A stretch of DNA of 42,301 nucleotides from an uncultured Cyclobacteriaceae bacterium. Lineage in GTDB: Bacteria > Bacteroidota > Bacteroidia > Cytophagales > Cyclobacteriaceae. Of this stretch, positions 1 through 9,288 are shown piece by piece. Position 1 is the first letter of the stretch, and each line of letters opens with the position of its first letter. The position numbers and the translations under genes are program-made. The notes beneath the pieces were generated by a model, which saw only the letters and a list, made by a program, of their open reading frames with translations, made no database searches and was not told the DNA's origin. Where the stretch lies: the NCBI GenBank assembly GCA_947492745.1, contig CANLOE010000063.1, positions 1 to 42,301 of the forward strand, in the 5' to 3' direction.

Positions 1-478
1 CTTGTTTTCTTCATTCTTTCTGTAAGTTAACCCTATTGAGCTTTTCTTACTGTCCAGTCAAATGTATACACTCCACCGGCCATTTGTATTCGTTCGGCAT
101 AGCACCGCTATGGTGAATGAAGACCGGTGGGCAAAGCTTCCGGTAGGGAGCTATTTATGCGCGGAATAGGTTCTCTATTCATCATTTTGGGTTTATACTC
201 AAGAGAACGTATTTTGGAAAAACGTTGTCCAGAGACAAAAGGATGACCATTACCAAGTTTGATGGATAAGTCATTAGTAGTATGATCATTAGGGTTCATG
301 CCTCGATAATTCTCGGAATTTTCGTGTATCCGATCGGTCTCAAATCAATTACGTTTGGGGGTACATTCAGCCCAAAATAATCGATTTTACACCTCAATAA
401 TCATTAGCCACCTCACCTAAACCACTGATTTCAGTGTACTTTATGCCCTCATCACAAAATCCTATTGATCGATTTGGG
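1..478. repeat. Gene-free stretch with degenerate hairpin-cored dispersed repeats
   Basis: No credible gene is seen here. At 98-112 there is a perfect CATAGC-ACC-GCTATG hairpin, the core of a repeat family found at seven other places in the window. At about 180-205 is a 'cattttgggtttatactcaa' module shared with about 9890-9915. At about 400-482 is a block that reappears inverted at about 11648-11715, containing 'tttatgccctcatcac' and 'atcgatttgggttaaa'. The short reading frames across it are repeat sequence and do not look like proteins. Confidence 0.6.
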
Positions 479-1831
479 TTAAACCTTTTCGTCCAATACA
501 TTTTTGAGCATAACCGTTTTTCTTCTCTGTAGCTGAGTCAGGTGTCCCATAATGAACAGAGCAATCAAAAAGAAAGGTATCGTAGGAATCTTGTACCTTA
601 CCAAAGAGCCGAAATTCCCCGAAGTAATCCCTACCGAAAAGGCAAACGAAACCGTGAAAGTAATGCAAAATACCAGAAGGGGGTTTCTTACTATTAATCG
701 TATACTGTTAAAAAGACCGTTCTTAATGACGAGAAAAAGACTCAAAATGAGCAAGGCCAAGCTTTCCAGAGCAGAAAGTAGCATAATGGGACTACTTACC
801 TCCCATAGGTAGGGGCGATACAAAGTGACAATCACGGCGGGTGCAAACTTCTTTAACAGCCCTTCGGGACTAAAGTCATAATCTCCTAAATTATAACCCG
901 AGCCCTCTTTACGTACTGTCCACATCGAATTGTCCTTAGCAGTCACCTCGGCAGTCAATAAGATATTCTCAATACTGTATTTTGGATTACTTTTGCCAAG
1001 CTGAACGATACCGATGAGGCTAATGCCCACTGCCAAGGACAGTATAATAGGAAACAGTACGATGCGCAGTAACTCGGAGGGTATTTTTTCAATATTGGAG
1101 AAAAACAACCATAGCAATACCGCTGGCAAAAAACATAATAGTATATAAATCTTAATATTGAAGATAATATAGGAAAACAGGAAAAAAAGTATGTAGGAAA
1201 TCGCTCTTTTTCTTTTCAGCAATACAATATTGAAAAGCGCATACACCACCCAGCCCAGTGCGCCCAGAGTCAGCGTATCCTTCATCACTCCTGAACCCCA
1301 GAAAACCACCGATGGAACAAAGAACAACGCTAAGGCGAATTGAAAGTGAAGCGCTGGGAATTTCCTGTAAAAGGAAGTGAACATGGCCCAGAGACCACTA
1401 AAACTAAAGGTAGCGAAGAACAAAGCAGTAGCAGAATAGGTATCGAAGGTCAACAAACCCAAAAAACCCGCCACCCTAACGACAAAATAAGTAGGATCAT
1501 CATCAAAATACCACATTTTCAGCGCATAGCTCAAGGTATCAGGACGGTATTCGTTATCCAAAAAAATAAGTTTCAAACCCACTATGGGATTGTCCGAAAA
1601 TGCATCCCATATGTGACTACTACCAAAAGTGGTATACCCAAAGGTGTCACCACCACCATAGTAGAACTGATATATCAACCCCAGCGCAATAGCACCAAAA
1701 AACTTGATGCTCAGTGCCGGCATAAAATACTTCTTTGTCACCGCATCCGTGACCATAGGACGGATCATAAATGCCAGCAAATAGATCAGCATCAAGAAAA
1801 GGGGAGCAACCAGAAAGTCTTTAAGTACCAT
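479..1831 (-). CDS. Multi-pass integral membrane protein, polysaccharide-locus type
   Basis: This 450-aa protein has about ten hydrophobic segments spread along its length and no obvious soluble domain, so it sits in the inner membrane. After the second segment, near residues 58-66, there is a YGGGDTFGY loop motif. An acidic residue in the first large outer loop is typical of lipid-sugar-dependent GT-C enzymes, and similar hypothetical proteins occur in Bacteroidota surface-polysaccharide loci. That role is an inference, because no catalytic signature is decisive. The start is the first ATG and gives a hydrophobic N-terminus at once. It stands alone, flanked by repeats on both sides, so no operon partner helps. 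Alternatives are an O-antigen polymerase/ligase-like protein or a transporter of unknown type. Confidence 0.75.
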   Translation of the reverse strand: MVLKDFLVAPLFLMLIYLLAFMIRPMVTDAVTKKYFMPALSIKFFGAIALGLIYQFYYGGGDTFGYTTFGSSHIWDAFSDNPIVGLKLIFLDNEYRPDTLSYALKMWYFDDDPTYFVVRVAGFLGLLTFDTYSATALFFATFSFSGLWAMFTSFYRKFPALHFQFALALFFVPSVVFWGSGVMKDTLTLGALGWVVYALFNIVLLKRKRAISYILFFLFSYIIFNIKIYILLCFLPAVLLWLFFSNIEKIPSELLRIVLFPIILSLAVGISLIGIVQLGKSNPKYSIENILLTAEVTAKDNSMWTVRKEGSGYNLGDYDFSPEGLLKKFAPAVIVTLYRPYLWEVSSPIMLLSALESLALLILSLFLVIKNGLFNSIRLIVRNPLLVFCITFTVSFAFSVGITSGNFGSLVRYKIPTIPFFLIALFIMGHLTQLQRRKTVMLKNVLDEKV

Positions 1832-2211
1832 GCAGTGGACCTGTAGATGGATTCGCTTATCGCGTAATAGCCAAATCCAGAATGGTCATCGATTTTCCTA
1901 TCTCTAGGTCAGCTTACCCGAAGGTATACAGCCCATCGTTAGCATCAGCTTTATACTCCAATTTTGGTCTTCAAGTTTGATGCACCGCTGCTATGCTGGC
2001 TCATCCTTCCGTAACAAAATCCTGATGACAATTCCAGATTGAATGTAAATCTAAATCAAATCATGCTATTTTTCAATGATTCCATTTACGGCTTGACAAA
2101 CAAGGTCTATCAATAAGACCCCAATCTTGTATAGTCTGCCTATGCCATAGGCTATATCTTATACAAATTTGAGTTTCAACTGTCGTATAAGATTACGCGG
2201 GTCATATTAGC

Positions 2212-2610
2212 TTCAACCCGGATGATGTATTAGAGCTTAGAGACTGTTTTAAAATATATCTTTTTCTTTCTTTATGTTCTTCTTTTGGTGCCTGATTTCG
2301 TTGAAATTTCCGCTAGCTAGCGCGACATGCTATCTTTGTCAATGGCTCACGTGACAGAGCGGCCCCTTCACTAATAATGCCCTCAGGACATTTTCTTGAT
2401 GCTCGGTCCTATCCAAAATAAGTGATAATAAATTTCAAATGTAATTTCAAAACAGTCTCTTGGTTATGAGGGTTTAAAAAGCAATACATCAGGGTATTTT
2501 ATCGGATTCGGCGTAGCACCGCTACGGTGAATCCGATAAACGCATTCACCTTGCTGATTTTCAGCCATTTAAGGCCACAACAGAAGGGCTAATGCATGAT
2601 CCGGGTTCAA
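2212..2610. repeat. Inverted-repeat-bounded element with CGTAGC hairpin core
   Basis: The left end (2212 onward, 'ttcaacccggatgatgtatt') is the near-perfect inverse of the right end (2591-2610, 'aatgcatgatccgggttcaa'). Inside, at 2512-2526, is the family hairpin CGTAGC-ACC-GCTACG. The ends match the AACCC-starting ends of the elements at 7205-7410 and 20404-20707. It encodes nothing. Confidence 0.6.
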
Positions 2611-2718
2611 TCAAGGCGAGCACCGCAGGGATAGCAGCGCTATCCCGAGAGTTGTCAACGCAGAGTGAAGCAAAATGAACAGAAAGATAGGCGATTTTAA
2701 AAGCTAAGTTGGTATTAC
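2606..2718. repeat. 113-bp repeat module with GGGATAGC hairpin, copy 1
   Basis: About 113 bases are nearly identical to 9492-9605. Each copy carries the 8-bp hairpin GGGATAGC-AGC-GCTATCCC (here 2628-2646). The conserved text around it shows no open frame, so it looks like a mobile or structured non-coding repeat. Confidence 0.65.
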
Positions 2719-2965
2719 ACCTTAATGATGCAAAAGCTCCTTCACCTAAACGGCTCATTTTAGTGCACTTTATACATCAAAAGAAGTAGGTACAGCAATG
2801 AGCATGGTTAAAGTGCATTCAACTTGAAGTGAATACCGTCTATGCAAACTATACGAATGCCACATGACCATTGGAAATCAATAAGCACCTCTGAAAATAA
2901 AAGATACAATTCAAAATAGTCTCTTCATTACTAATTGTTAAATTGCAGTAAAAACAACAAGCTGG

Positions 2966-4390
2966 ATGCGTAGTATTATATTATTTGAACTGAACGAGGT
3001 CCCATTTCGGGTCATTGACCATTACTGTCATAAATATCCGGAATCCACACTCGCCACCATACTTCCCCAAAGCTGGCAATACGAAACCCTGACCAAGGAT
3101 GAGGGCCATTTGCATCCTTGGACCACTTGGCCCACACTGCACCGTGGCGTGGCCAATGATATTCATCAGATCAAGGACTTCGGGGAAGACCTCAGTACAA
3201 TGGACCGGGACTATCCCAGTCTATGGCAACAGGTGGTAGCACATAACTATAGTGTAGGGGTATTCGCCTCCATGCACAGCTATCCTCCACCCGAAAATAT
3301 GGAGGACTATAACTTCTATGTACCTGACCCTTTTGCGCAGACCAGCCACTGCCATCCCAAGAGTATCGAACCCTTTCAGGCCTTCAACCTATCGATGGCC
3401 CGACGCTCGGGCAGAAACGTAGATAGCGGCATCGACAAAAAATCTGCCGCCAAACTGGCCCTGAGCCTTCCCAAGCTGGGTATTCGACCCAAAACACTCA
3501 AAAGTACACTACAACAACTACTGGCTGAACGCACCCATCCCTGGAAAGCCACCCGCAGGAGAACTTTCCAGTCGGTGCTGGCCTTTGATATCTATATGAA
3601 GCTGCTGAACCAGCACAAGCCCAGTTTCAGCACCTACCTGTCCAATCATGTGGCAGCGACCATGCACCGCTACTGGGCGGCGACCTTTCCCGATGACTAT
3701 GAGGAGAACAATCTGAGTGACAAATGGATAGAAACCTACCAAGAAGAGATCGATTTTGCGATGCACAAGTTCGATGGTTTTCTGGGGGACTTGGTTCAGT
3801 TTACCCAAAAAAACAAGGGATACAAACTCGTCGTGGCCAGTAGCATGGGACAGGAAGCTACACAGGCAGAACTGCTCAGTACCGAACTGGTCGTCGAGGA
3901 CCTCCCCCGTTTGATGACCGCACTGGGACTATCGGCAGAAGTGTGGGACCTATTGCCCGCCATGCATCCGCAGTACAATGTGAAACTCCATACCCCCGAG
4001 CATTTGGAACGACTGAGAGGGGCCTTGGGCAAGCTCATCATCGATGGCAAGCCCCTCAACTATCGCGAGAAAGAGGGCGGTTTCGTCAGTCTTGACTTTG
4101 GACATACTAATCTGGGAGAGGAGGACATCTCTTTTCAGGGCAGAGCCGTAGCGGCAAATAGCCTAGGTCTGAAAAATGAAAAAATAGATGAAGAGGCCTC
4201 CGGCACGGCCTACCATATCCCGGAAGGCTCCCTTTTCATCTACGACCCGCAGGATACGGCCCCGAAAGGCGAGCGGGTGAAAAATGTGGATACCCGTGCC
4301 TTTGCACCCAGTGTGCTGGAGAACTTCGACATCGAAGTGCCCGCCTATATGGTTGGAGAGCGTATCCCCGGTATCGGTGGGCTTATGTGA
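2966..4390 (+). CDS. Alkaline-phosphatase-superfamily-like protein
   Basis: This 474-aa soluble protein has no signal peptide. Its N-terminus (IILFELNEVPFRVIDHY, residues 3-20) has the beta strand plus 'ELNE' pattern that opens many uncharacterised alkaline-phosphatase/sulfatase-superfamily proteins found in polysaccharide and glycan loci. Later motifs of the same fold type are SSMGQEA near residue 292 and a glycine/histidine loop (GHTNLG) near residue 379. The usual metal-binding 'DHG' is not clearly present, because SSMGQ takes its place, so a standard two-metal phosphatase activity is doubtful. The start is the first ATG after an AT-rich leader. It is a monocistronic gene between repeat-rich spacers and lies close to the membrane protein at 479-1831, which hints at a shared surface-glycan role. 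Substrate is unknown. Confidence 0.7.
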   Translation: MRSIILFELNEVPFRVIDHYCHKYPESTLATILPQSWQYETLTKDEGHLHPWTTWPTLHRGVANDIHQIKDFGEDLSTMDRDYPSLWQQVVAHNYSVGVFASMHSYPPPENMEDYNFYVPDPFAQTSHCHPKSIEPFQAFNLSMARRSGRNVDSGIDKKSAAKLALSLPKLGIRPKTLKSTLQQLLAERTHPWKATRRRTFQSVLAFDIYMKLLNQHKPSFSTYLSNHVAATMHRYWAATFPDDYEENNLSDKWIETYQEEIDFAMHKFDGFLGDLVQFTQKNKGYKLVVASSMGQEATQAELLSTELVVEDLPRLMTALGLSAEVWDLLPAMHPQYNVKLHTPEHLERLRGALGKLIIDGKPLNYREKEGGFVSLDFGHTNLGEEDISFQGRAVAANSLGLKNEKIDEEASGTAYHIPEGSLFIYDPQDTAPKGERVKNVDTRAFAPSVLENFDIEVPAYMVGERIPGIGGLM

Positions 4391-4711
4391 TGAAAGGTAT
4401 CCAGGATAGAGTCCTTAAATAATATTTAGATAATATATGGTCAATTCTTAAGGAGGGTTTTTGGGCCGATAAATCATTAAATTATATTCAATATCTTTGA
4501 CAATAATAAATACTGGATGGTATCGGTCTCGGGTATGAGTAGTTGCCTGGATTAGCACTTAGCTTTGCAAGTACACACAAGGTTAGAAATTCCAGCGGAA
4601 TTTCCGAAGTAGACAAGAACAAGCAATTACTTATAGCCATTGTTGGGTACCGTTTTTATTTTATTAAAATTCCCAAATTCTTTAGCACCCCTTTTGCTCG
4701 ACTGTCATTTC

Positions 4712-5266
4712 TCATTTCTGAATATTTACCCTTAAACCCAAAATGTCCATTAGAAAATCTATTCCGGGCTTAACTGGCTTCAAATCAGTAAATGAATGCG
4801 TTTTTTGAATTAACCGTAGCGGTGCTACGCTGAACCCAAGAAAACGCACTGATTCATTGCCATTTAAGTCCTCATGACGAAGTTCCAACGAACATTTTGG
4901 GTTAAATTCTAATACGAAATCGAGAAGTTCAACAGTCGAAACATTCGTTATTTTAGGTCTCAAATAATTAAGCAGTTCGATGTATTTCTGTTTGCAAAGT
5001 TTAATTTGAAGGGAACTGCTAATTTGGTCAGTTGTAAATGGAAAAAGAGCAATAGTCGCTTGTCTGCTGTCAAAATGCTCAATTAATTCCCTATAGATTG
5101 GTTCAGCATCCCAAGCAATTCCATTTCCATTGCTTAAATAAACTTCTACAAGAACTAATACATATTGTTTGTTTATTCCTTTTGGGATTTTTGGTGGAAC
5201 ACTATAGCACCCCCCAATGTTAGGGCCGGTTTTTCGCCGGTTTAAGTTTTTTTTCATTAGCATCAA
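4712..5266 (-). pseudogene. Uncharacterised reading frame fused to IS end and MITE
   Basis: An open frame of 184 codons is assembled from three sources. The first 20 or so codons lie in the terminal sequence of the IS3 remnant, including an AAACCGGC...GCCGGTTT hairpin. Codons from about 25 to 115 are unique sequence that may be the remains of a real gene. The last 65 codons run through the 169-bp inverted-repeat element at 4735-4903. The middle part has no recognisable domain. The composition argues that an ancestral gene lost both ends and that the present start and stop are accidental. It could still be expressed as a chimera. Confidence 0.35.
4735..4903. repeat. 169-bp MITE-like element, copy 1
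   Basis: It is bounded by the perfect 12-bp inverted repeat AACCCAAAATGT (4735-4746) and ACATTTTGGGTT (4892-4903). It carries the hairpin CGTAGC-GGT-GCTACG at 4815-4829. The copy at 19634-19802 has exactly the same length and is highly similar, including an almost unchanged 60-base left half. No coding capacity of its own; it overwrites the 3' end of the neighbouring frame. Confidence 0.75.
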
Positions 5267-5287
5267 GCAGCATTTTGGTATTTGTGA

Positions 5288-5567
5288 TCAGGGGGTTACT
5301 CTACCGATTCCCTGATGTCTCCTGTTATTATATCTGTCCATAAATTGTTGTATCCCCTTGAACAGCTCCAGTCCGTCCTCCGCTGGGTTTAAATATATAT
5401 ACCGTTGCTTTAATGTTCTCCGGAAACGCTCTATATAAATATTATCGATGGCCCTTCCTTTCCCATCCATACTGATTTTGATATAGGCCTCTTTTAGTCC
5501 TGATACCCATTCCCTGCACGCAAACTGAACCCCTTGATCGGAATTGACGATCTCGGCCTGCCAGTTT
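5288..5567 (-). pseudogene. IS3-family transposase OrfB fragment (DDE integrase core)
   Basis: The minus strand encodes the C-terminal part of an IS3-group transposase, readable from about 5564 down to the stop at 5288. It includes NSDQGVQF, the region of the second catalytic Asp, then DNIYIERFRRTLKQRYIYL, which carries the catalytic Glu region, and FMDRYNNRRHQGIG near the end. Everything upstream (OrfA, the first Asp) is missing: an in-frame stop precedes the fragment and the sequence turns to unrelated AT-rich DNA at about 5570. The 3' side keeps what looks like the IS terminus (about 5205-5285). It is a dead remnant of a 5'-deleted insertion sequence. Confidence 0.85.
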
Positions 5568-5570
5568 TAT

Positions 5571-6334
5571 AACTTACAAACCTTAACTAAACGACATTGA
5601 TAATCCGGGTTTAATATATTATTTTTTGATTTTTTTAAAAAACCCGAATAATATTGATTTTAGGTCAGTTCAGTAATTGGGCCAAGCCTATCAAGATAGG
5701 TCGGCTTCTTCATTTTTGGCTTGACCCAAAAACGAAGCAAAAAAGTCAAGACTGTGAACAAATAGGCTAAAAATCATTCCATTGCGCTAAAATATACAAA
5801 CTCGCTACGCTCAGACAGCGTATATTTTTTAACGCTCCATTTCATGATTTTCTTAACGCAATTTGTTCAAGGTCAGCCATTAAACGGCTCCGAATAAATG
5901 AAAACTATACTAAATAACTGAATTTCATTCAGTTAACACAATGAAGTCAAGCATTTTCCGCTATGGGTACAATTCAAATTTGTTTTTAAACATGCTCTTA
6001 AAGGTCACCATTTCAACAACAGTACACCAGGACTTCTTTTGCATCACTGATTTTCAAGCGCATGACGATAGGAGCTTGGCCCATTGGGATATGATGAATA
6101 CTAAAAATGAAGTCTTGGGCCATGGTGTCGATGACGCTATTTATAAAGCTAATAAAGATGAAACAGATTACAGGTCTTTTCGAAGAAGATCGGACCTTAT
6201 GGGACTGCCCGGAGGGTAGTCATTAGTGTATCTGTTATCGTATTGTGATAACGAAGTGATTTCTCAGAAGTGGCACCGTTCTCAAAAAAACATCAGGCAA
6301 AGCCCCTTTGTATTTGGACAAAAAAAACAGAAAA
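5571..6334. other. Gene-free stretch with long imperfect palindrome
   Basis: Hairpins dominate the first part: CGGGTTT...AAACCCG (about 5606-5645), CCTATC-AA-GATAGG (5687-5700), CTTGAC...GTCAAG (5720-5750) and a 113-bp imperfect palindrome (5756-5868). From 5880 to 6334 I see no structure. An open frame at 5941-6219 has no recognisable domain and is not called. Confidence 0.55.
5687..5880. repeat. Palindromic intergenic repeat unit
   Basis: A short CTTGAC...GTCAAG hairpin at 5720-5750 is followed by a nested imperfect palindrome at 5756-5868. Its pairing arms are GAACAAAT with ATTTGTTC at the outside, AAAATCAT with ATGATTTT in the middle, and AATATAC with GTATATT next to the loop. Similar 'cttgacccaaaaacgaagc' blocks are familiar from intergenic DNA of other Bacteroidota; this is recall, not a search. 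Confidence 0.5.
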
Positions 6335-7150
6335 ATGATAGAAAAGGATATCTACAACAGAAAAGGAGCCCGAAAAGTGCAGGACGTACCCACCGATGTG
6401 CTGGACCTTTTGAACCGGGGCAGAATCCCTACGGTCAACCTGACCGAATGGCTGGCCGTGGACCACCGCCAATTGGTGGCGGCCACCTTTCCCGAAATGG
6501 GCCTGGGGGACAGCATCGAAGCCATCACCACAGCGGTCGGGCAACAGAAAAAGCCCACGGCGATGGCTTCCACAAAAATTGTCGGACAGTGCCTTTACAC
6601 CCATTGCCGCCCATCGGGGACTTTGGCCCTGGCACTTGACCACTTGAGCCGGCATGTGTCGGACACGCTCAGGGGCTATGCCACCTACCTCATAGCCCTA
6701 GATACGGACTTGGACATTTCACAGAAACTTGTGCAATCGAGAAGCCTGATCGCCGATACGCATTTTGGTATTCGGGAAGTCGTCTGGATGGCCCTAAGGC
6801 CCGAAATAGAGCAGCATCTAGAAAAGTCCATTGCCCTACTGAGCCAGTGGACCCAAGAATCCGATGAGAACATTAGGCGCTTTACTACCGAATCGACCAG
6901 ACCTAGAGGGGTCTGGTGCAAGCACATCGAAGCATTGAAGGAGCAGCCCGAGCGGGCATTGCCGATATTGGAGCCGCTCAAATCGGATACTTCCAAATAT
7001 GTGCAGGACAGTGTCGGCAACTGGCTGAACGATGCCAGTAAGTCCAGGCCCGATTTTGTGACTGAACTGTGCGCGCGATGGCAGTCCGAATCGCCTGGCC
7101 CAGAGACGGGAAAAATCATAAAACGGGCACTGAGGACCCTTAAGAAGTAA
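6335..7150 (+). CDS. DNA alkylation repeat protein (AlkC/AlkD-like)
   Basis: This 271-aa protein belongs by its C-terminal half to the HEAT-like-repeat DNA glycosylase superfamily that removes alkylated bases. The diagnostic stretch runs from about residue 188: ESTRPRGVWCKHI, then a repeat containing ALPILEPLKSD, YVQDSVGNWLNDASK and a final RALRTLKK. This arrangement is typical of AlkC-type members. Length fits the family, though the N-terminus is a little long. I chose the ATG at 6335, nine codons inside a frame that could also open with TTG at 6308. The gene is monocistronic, codons are GC-richer than the flanking DNA, and no damage-response operator is visible. It is presumably cytoplasmic and acts in base-excision repair. 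Confidence 0.85.
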   Translation: MIEKDIYNRKGARKVQDVPTDVLDLLNRGRIPTVNLTEWLAVDHRQLVAATFPEMGLGDSIEAITTAVGQQKKPTAMASTKIVGQCLYTHCRPSGTLALALDHLSRHVSDTLRGYATYLIALDTDLDISQKLVQSRSLIADTHFGIREVVWMALRPEIEQHLEKSIALLSQWTQESDENIRRFTTESTRPRGVWCKHIEALKEQPERALPILEPLKSDTSKYVQDSVGNWLNDASKSRPDFVTELCARWQSESPGPETGKIIKRALRTLKK

Positions 7151-7576
7151 TAGGAAAGGAAGCCGGATACCGGAAGAATGGTTTCCCAAACTTTTTCATA
7201 CTTGAACCCGAATCATGTATTGGAAAATCTACTGCGGATCTAAATAGCTGCAAACCGGTCGTTGCACTACGTTTTTTGAATTCACCATAGCGGTGCTATG
7301 CCGAACGAATCCAAATGGCCGGTATTTTGCTATGTATACGCTCATCACGATTTCTATCGATCAATTTGGGTTAAACCCTCGTTACGAAGTTCCAACGCAT
7401 GATACGGGTTGGACAGGAAGGTTCGGAAAATTTCAAAGATCATGGGATTGTACCCAAGCTTGTCGTCTGTACTGTTCCCGTTCTTTTCCACTTTTGCGGC
7501 TGGGCCATTTCCTGTATATTGATACTGCACGAGAAAGGTCAGTTGATTGTTTTTTTATTACCAACACCATACAGCT
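7151..7576. other. Intergenic stretch occupied by an inverted-repeat element
   Basis: Apart from the element at 7205-7410 there is a short unique spacer before the next gene. At 7339-7379 the element contains a block ('ctcatcacgatttctatcgatcaatttgggttaaac' region) shared with 448-484. No gene is seen. Confidence 0.5.
7205..7410. repeat. 206-bp inverted-repeat element with CATAGC hairpin
   Basis: Ends are AACCCGAATCATG (7205-7217) and CATGATACGGGTT (7398-7410), inverse of each other with one mismatch. The core hairpin CATAGC-GGT-GCTATG lies at 7286-7300. The left half is nearly identical to 20404-20470. Confidence 0.7.
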
Positions 7577-8421
7577 ATGAAATTTCCAATCGGTCAAGAG
7601 TATCTTATGTCCACAATTTTGGGTGAAGCCAAAAACAATAGGGATCATGATCGTCTATTTTCCGAAAACCAACTGGAAAATGAATTGGAGCTGCTTGGCA
7701 CCTCCCTGTCCTATCTATTCAGATACTCCACTTGTTATTTTGGATGCCCTGGCGAAGGCCGTACACACGTACTTGAACCTTATGCAGGAAGAACCTATAA
7801 CTTATCTCTGGGTTCATTTATATTATTGAGAAGTGGACTCTATGATGAAAGTATGAACATCCTGAGAAGTATTGGCGAAATAGCCAATTTAGTCTTTTTA
7901 TTCATCTCCGATTACCCAAAATCAAGAGAAATGTGGTTTCACTTATCTGAAAAGGAGCGCAGAAATGAGTTTCGTCCAGATAGAGTTAGAAAAAAAATCG
8001 AAGAGCTAAATCTAACCGAATTGATGCCAATGCGCCGAGAAGCGTATTCTTTTCTTTGCGAGCAATCAGTACATATTGAAGTGATTTGGGCTTTTTATTT
8101 TGTAGCGAAAATAAGAGATTTTTTGCCCTGATGAAGTATTTTTTGAGTGGCATAGCCAAGGTTACGTCAGGAGAAAAAGCCCAAATCAGGGTAAAACAAG
8201 AATTGTTTGCAGCCAGAAGAAAAAGTCCAAATCACTTCATAAATCCACGTACTACACCGAATATTCATAACAAGAAAAACATAGGAACAATAGGTGGAAT
8301 ACCGCAGGAAAACGGAATACGCAAGGCACTGGGTATGCTGGCGGAAACAACTGCAAAGTCAGCAGTCCTATTCTCCAAGGCCTTGAACCGACCGCAGGAT
8401 ATCGATGAAATCATAAAATAA
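7577..8421 (+). pseudogene. Conserved hypothetical gene interrupted by a MITE-like insertion
   Basis: Two frames encode one protein. The first (7577-8076) ends with YSFLCEQSVHI. The second resumes after 8239 with NPRTTPNIHNKKNIGTIGG and runs to the stop at 8421. Between them is a 164-bp inverted-repeat element; removing exactly 164 bases joins the two frames into an uninterrupted protein of about 227 aa (CAT-ATA-AAT at the seam). The insertion now gives a stop at 8131. The protein is mostly helical, with a segment around EPYAGRTYNLSLGSFILLR and SIGEIANLVFLF that I associate with widespread uncharacterised bacterial proteins; function unknown. ATG 7577 was chosen over an upstream in-frame codon at 7547; ATG 7607 is also possible. 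A terminator follows at 8458. Confidence 0.75.
8076..8239. mobile_element. 164-bp MITE-like insertion
   Basis: The left end 'gaagtgatttgggcttttt' (from 8078) and right end 'aaaaagtccaaatcacttc' (to 8238) are inverse of each other with one mismatch. A second, inner copy AAAAAGCCCAAATCA (8174-8188) also pairs perfectly with the left arm. TA flanks both sides (8074-8075 and 8240-8241), consistent with TA target duplication as in IS630/mariner-type elements, though the ends are offset by one base. No coding sequence of its own. Confidence 0.7.
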
Positions 8422-8457
8422 GATAGGTTTATAGAGCGGAGGGAATCTCGAAAAAAT

Positions 8458-8487
8458 AAAAACCTCTTCAAAAATGGAGAGGTTTTT
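8458..8487 (+). terminator. Intrinsic terminator hairpin
   Basis: AAAAACCTCT and AGAGGTTTTT form a perfect 10-bp stem with a 10-base loop, followed by an AT-rich tract. It lies 36 bases after the stop of the interrupted gene. Confidence 0.75.
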
Positions 8488-8595
8488 AAATTCTTTTACT
8501 TAATTACGTTTCCTTGAGAAGAAAGAGGCTTGATTAAGCATTACAGTACGAAATAAGTAAAATTCCCTGTCATAAACAAATAAAAGTAAGCATTA

Positions 8596-9288
8596 TTGGA
8601 ATACGATAAACTGGAACACTTCCTATCTCCACCTAGAATGAGCCGTTTTTTAATTGCGGGTAAGAATTCAGGGGAAAGGGCGCAACAGCTCTACGAAGCG
8701 AATTTGAAAGTAGCAGGTTCCTTTTATCCGATATTGAATTTGTTCGAGATATTTCTACGCAATGCTGTCTATAACAGGATGTCGGAACACTTCAAAAATC
8801 CGAACTGGATTATCGATGAAGCCGCTGAAAATAAAGGGTTCATGAGCGACCTTTCTTTAGAAAAATCAAAATTTTTCCTGAGAAAATCTATCAAAAAAAC
8901 AGTGCAGTCGCTAGAAAACAAAAAAATAGCTGTCTGCACCGGTAAAGTTATCGCAGAACAGTCGCTGGGCTTCTGGACCAGCCTATTCGATAGCCACCAC
9001 TACAAGTTGATTCAAGGGGCCGTAATCCATACCTTTCCGTACAAACCCAATTGCGCAAACCGGAATCATTTGAGAGAAAAATTAAATAGGATAAGGGAAT
9101 TCAGGAATAGGGTCTATCATAATGAACCTATCTGTTTTCAGGGGGATGTCCTTAGTTTTGAACCTGTACTTAGGATAAAAAATGAAATCTATGAATTACT
9201 GGATTGGATAGACAGGGATTTGAAGGGATATACGAAAAATTTCGACAATATCGAAGTTGAAATAAACAGTGCCAATACCTTACATTAA
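8596..9288 (+). CDS. Abi-like protein with HEPN-type RNxxxH motif
   Basis: This 230-aa soluble protein has the layout of abortive-infection/HEPN proteins. There is an N-terminal 'LSPPRMSRFL' segment, helices with NLFEIFLRNAVYNRM around residues 48-62, then QSLGFWTSLF, and near the end IREFRNRVYH in which R170-N171-x3-H175 matches the HEPN ribonuclease motif RNxxxH. HEPN domains usually cleave RNA and many Abi proteins kill or stall phage-infected cells; the assignment here rests on the motif and helical pattern. The start is a TTG at 8596; the next ATG (8638) would remove part of the first conserved segment. The gene has its own terminator upstream and no visible antitoxin partner, so it is likely a stand-alone defence gene. 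It neighbours a transposon-disrupted gene, as expected in accessory DNA. Confidence 0.65.
   Translation: MEYDKLEHFLSPPRMSRFLIAGKNSGERAQQLYEANLKVAGSFYPILNLFEIFLRNAVYNRMSEHFKNPNWIIDEAAENKGFMSDLSLEKSKFFLRKSIKKTVQSLENKKIAVCTGKVIAEQSLGFWTSLFDSHHYKLIQGAVIHTFPYKPNCANRNHLREKLNRIREFRNRVYHNEPICFQGDVLSFEPVLRIKNEIYELLDWIDRDLKGYTKNFDNIEVEINSANTLH

Larger units (their letters stand above)
1832..2965. other. 1.1-kb intergenic region made largely of dispersed repeats
   Basis: No protein-coding gene is credible. The stretch contains a module at 2161-2204 that is repeated at about 9438-9484, a 399-bp inverted-repeat-bounded element (2212-2610), a second module at 2606-2718 repeated at 9492-9605, and at about 2735-2775 a block resembling 401-445. 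The final 190 bases before the next gene are unique and AT-rich and probably hold its promoter. Confidence 0.6.

Noticed and set aside
5941-6219. 92-codon plus-strand frame before the AlkC-like gene
   Set aside because: No domain, unusual composition and no homologue I recognise; not strong enough to call.
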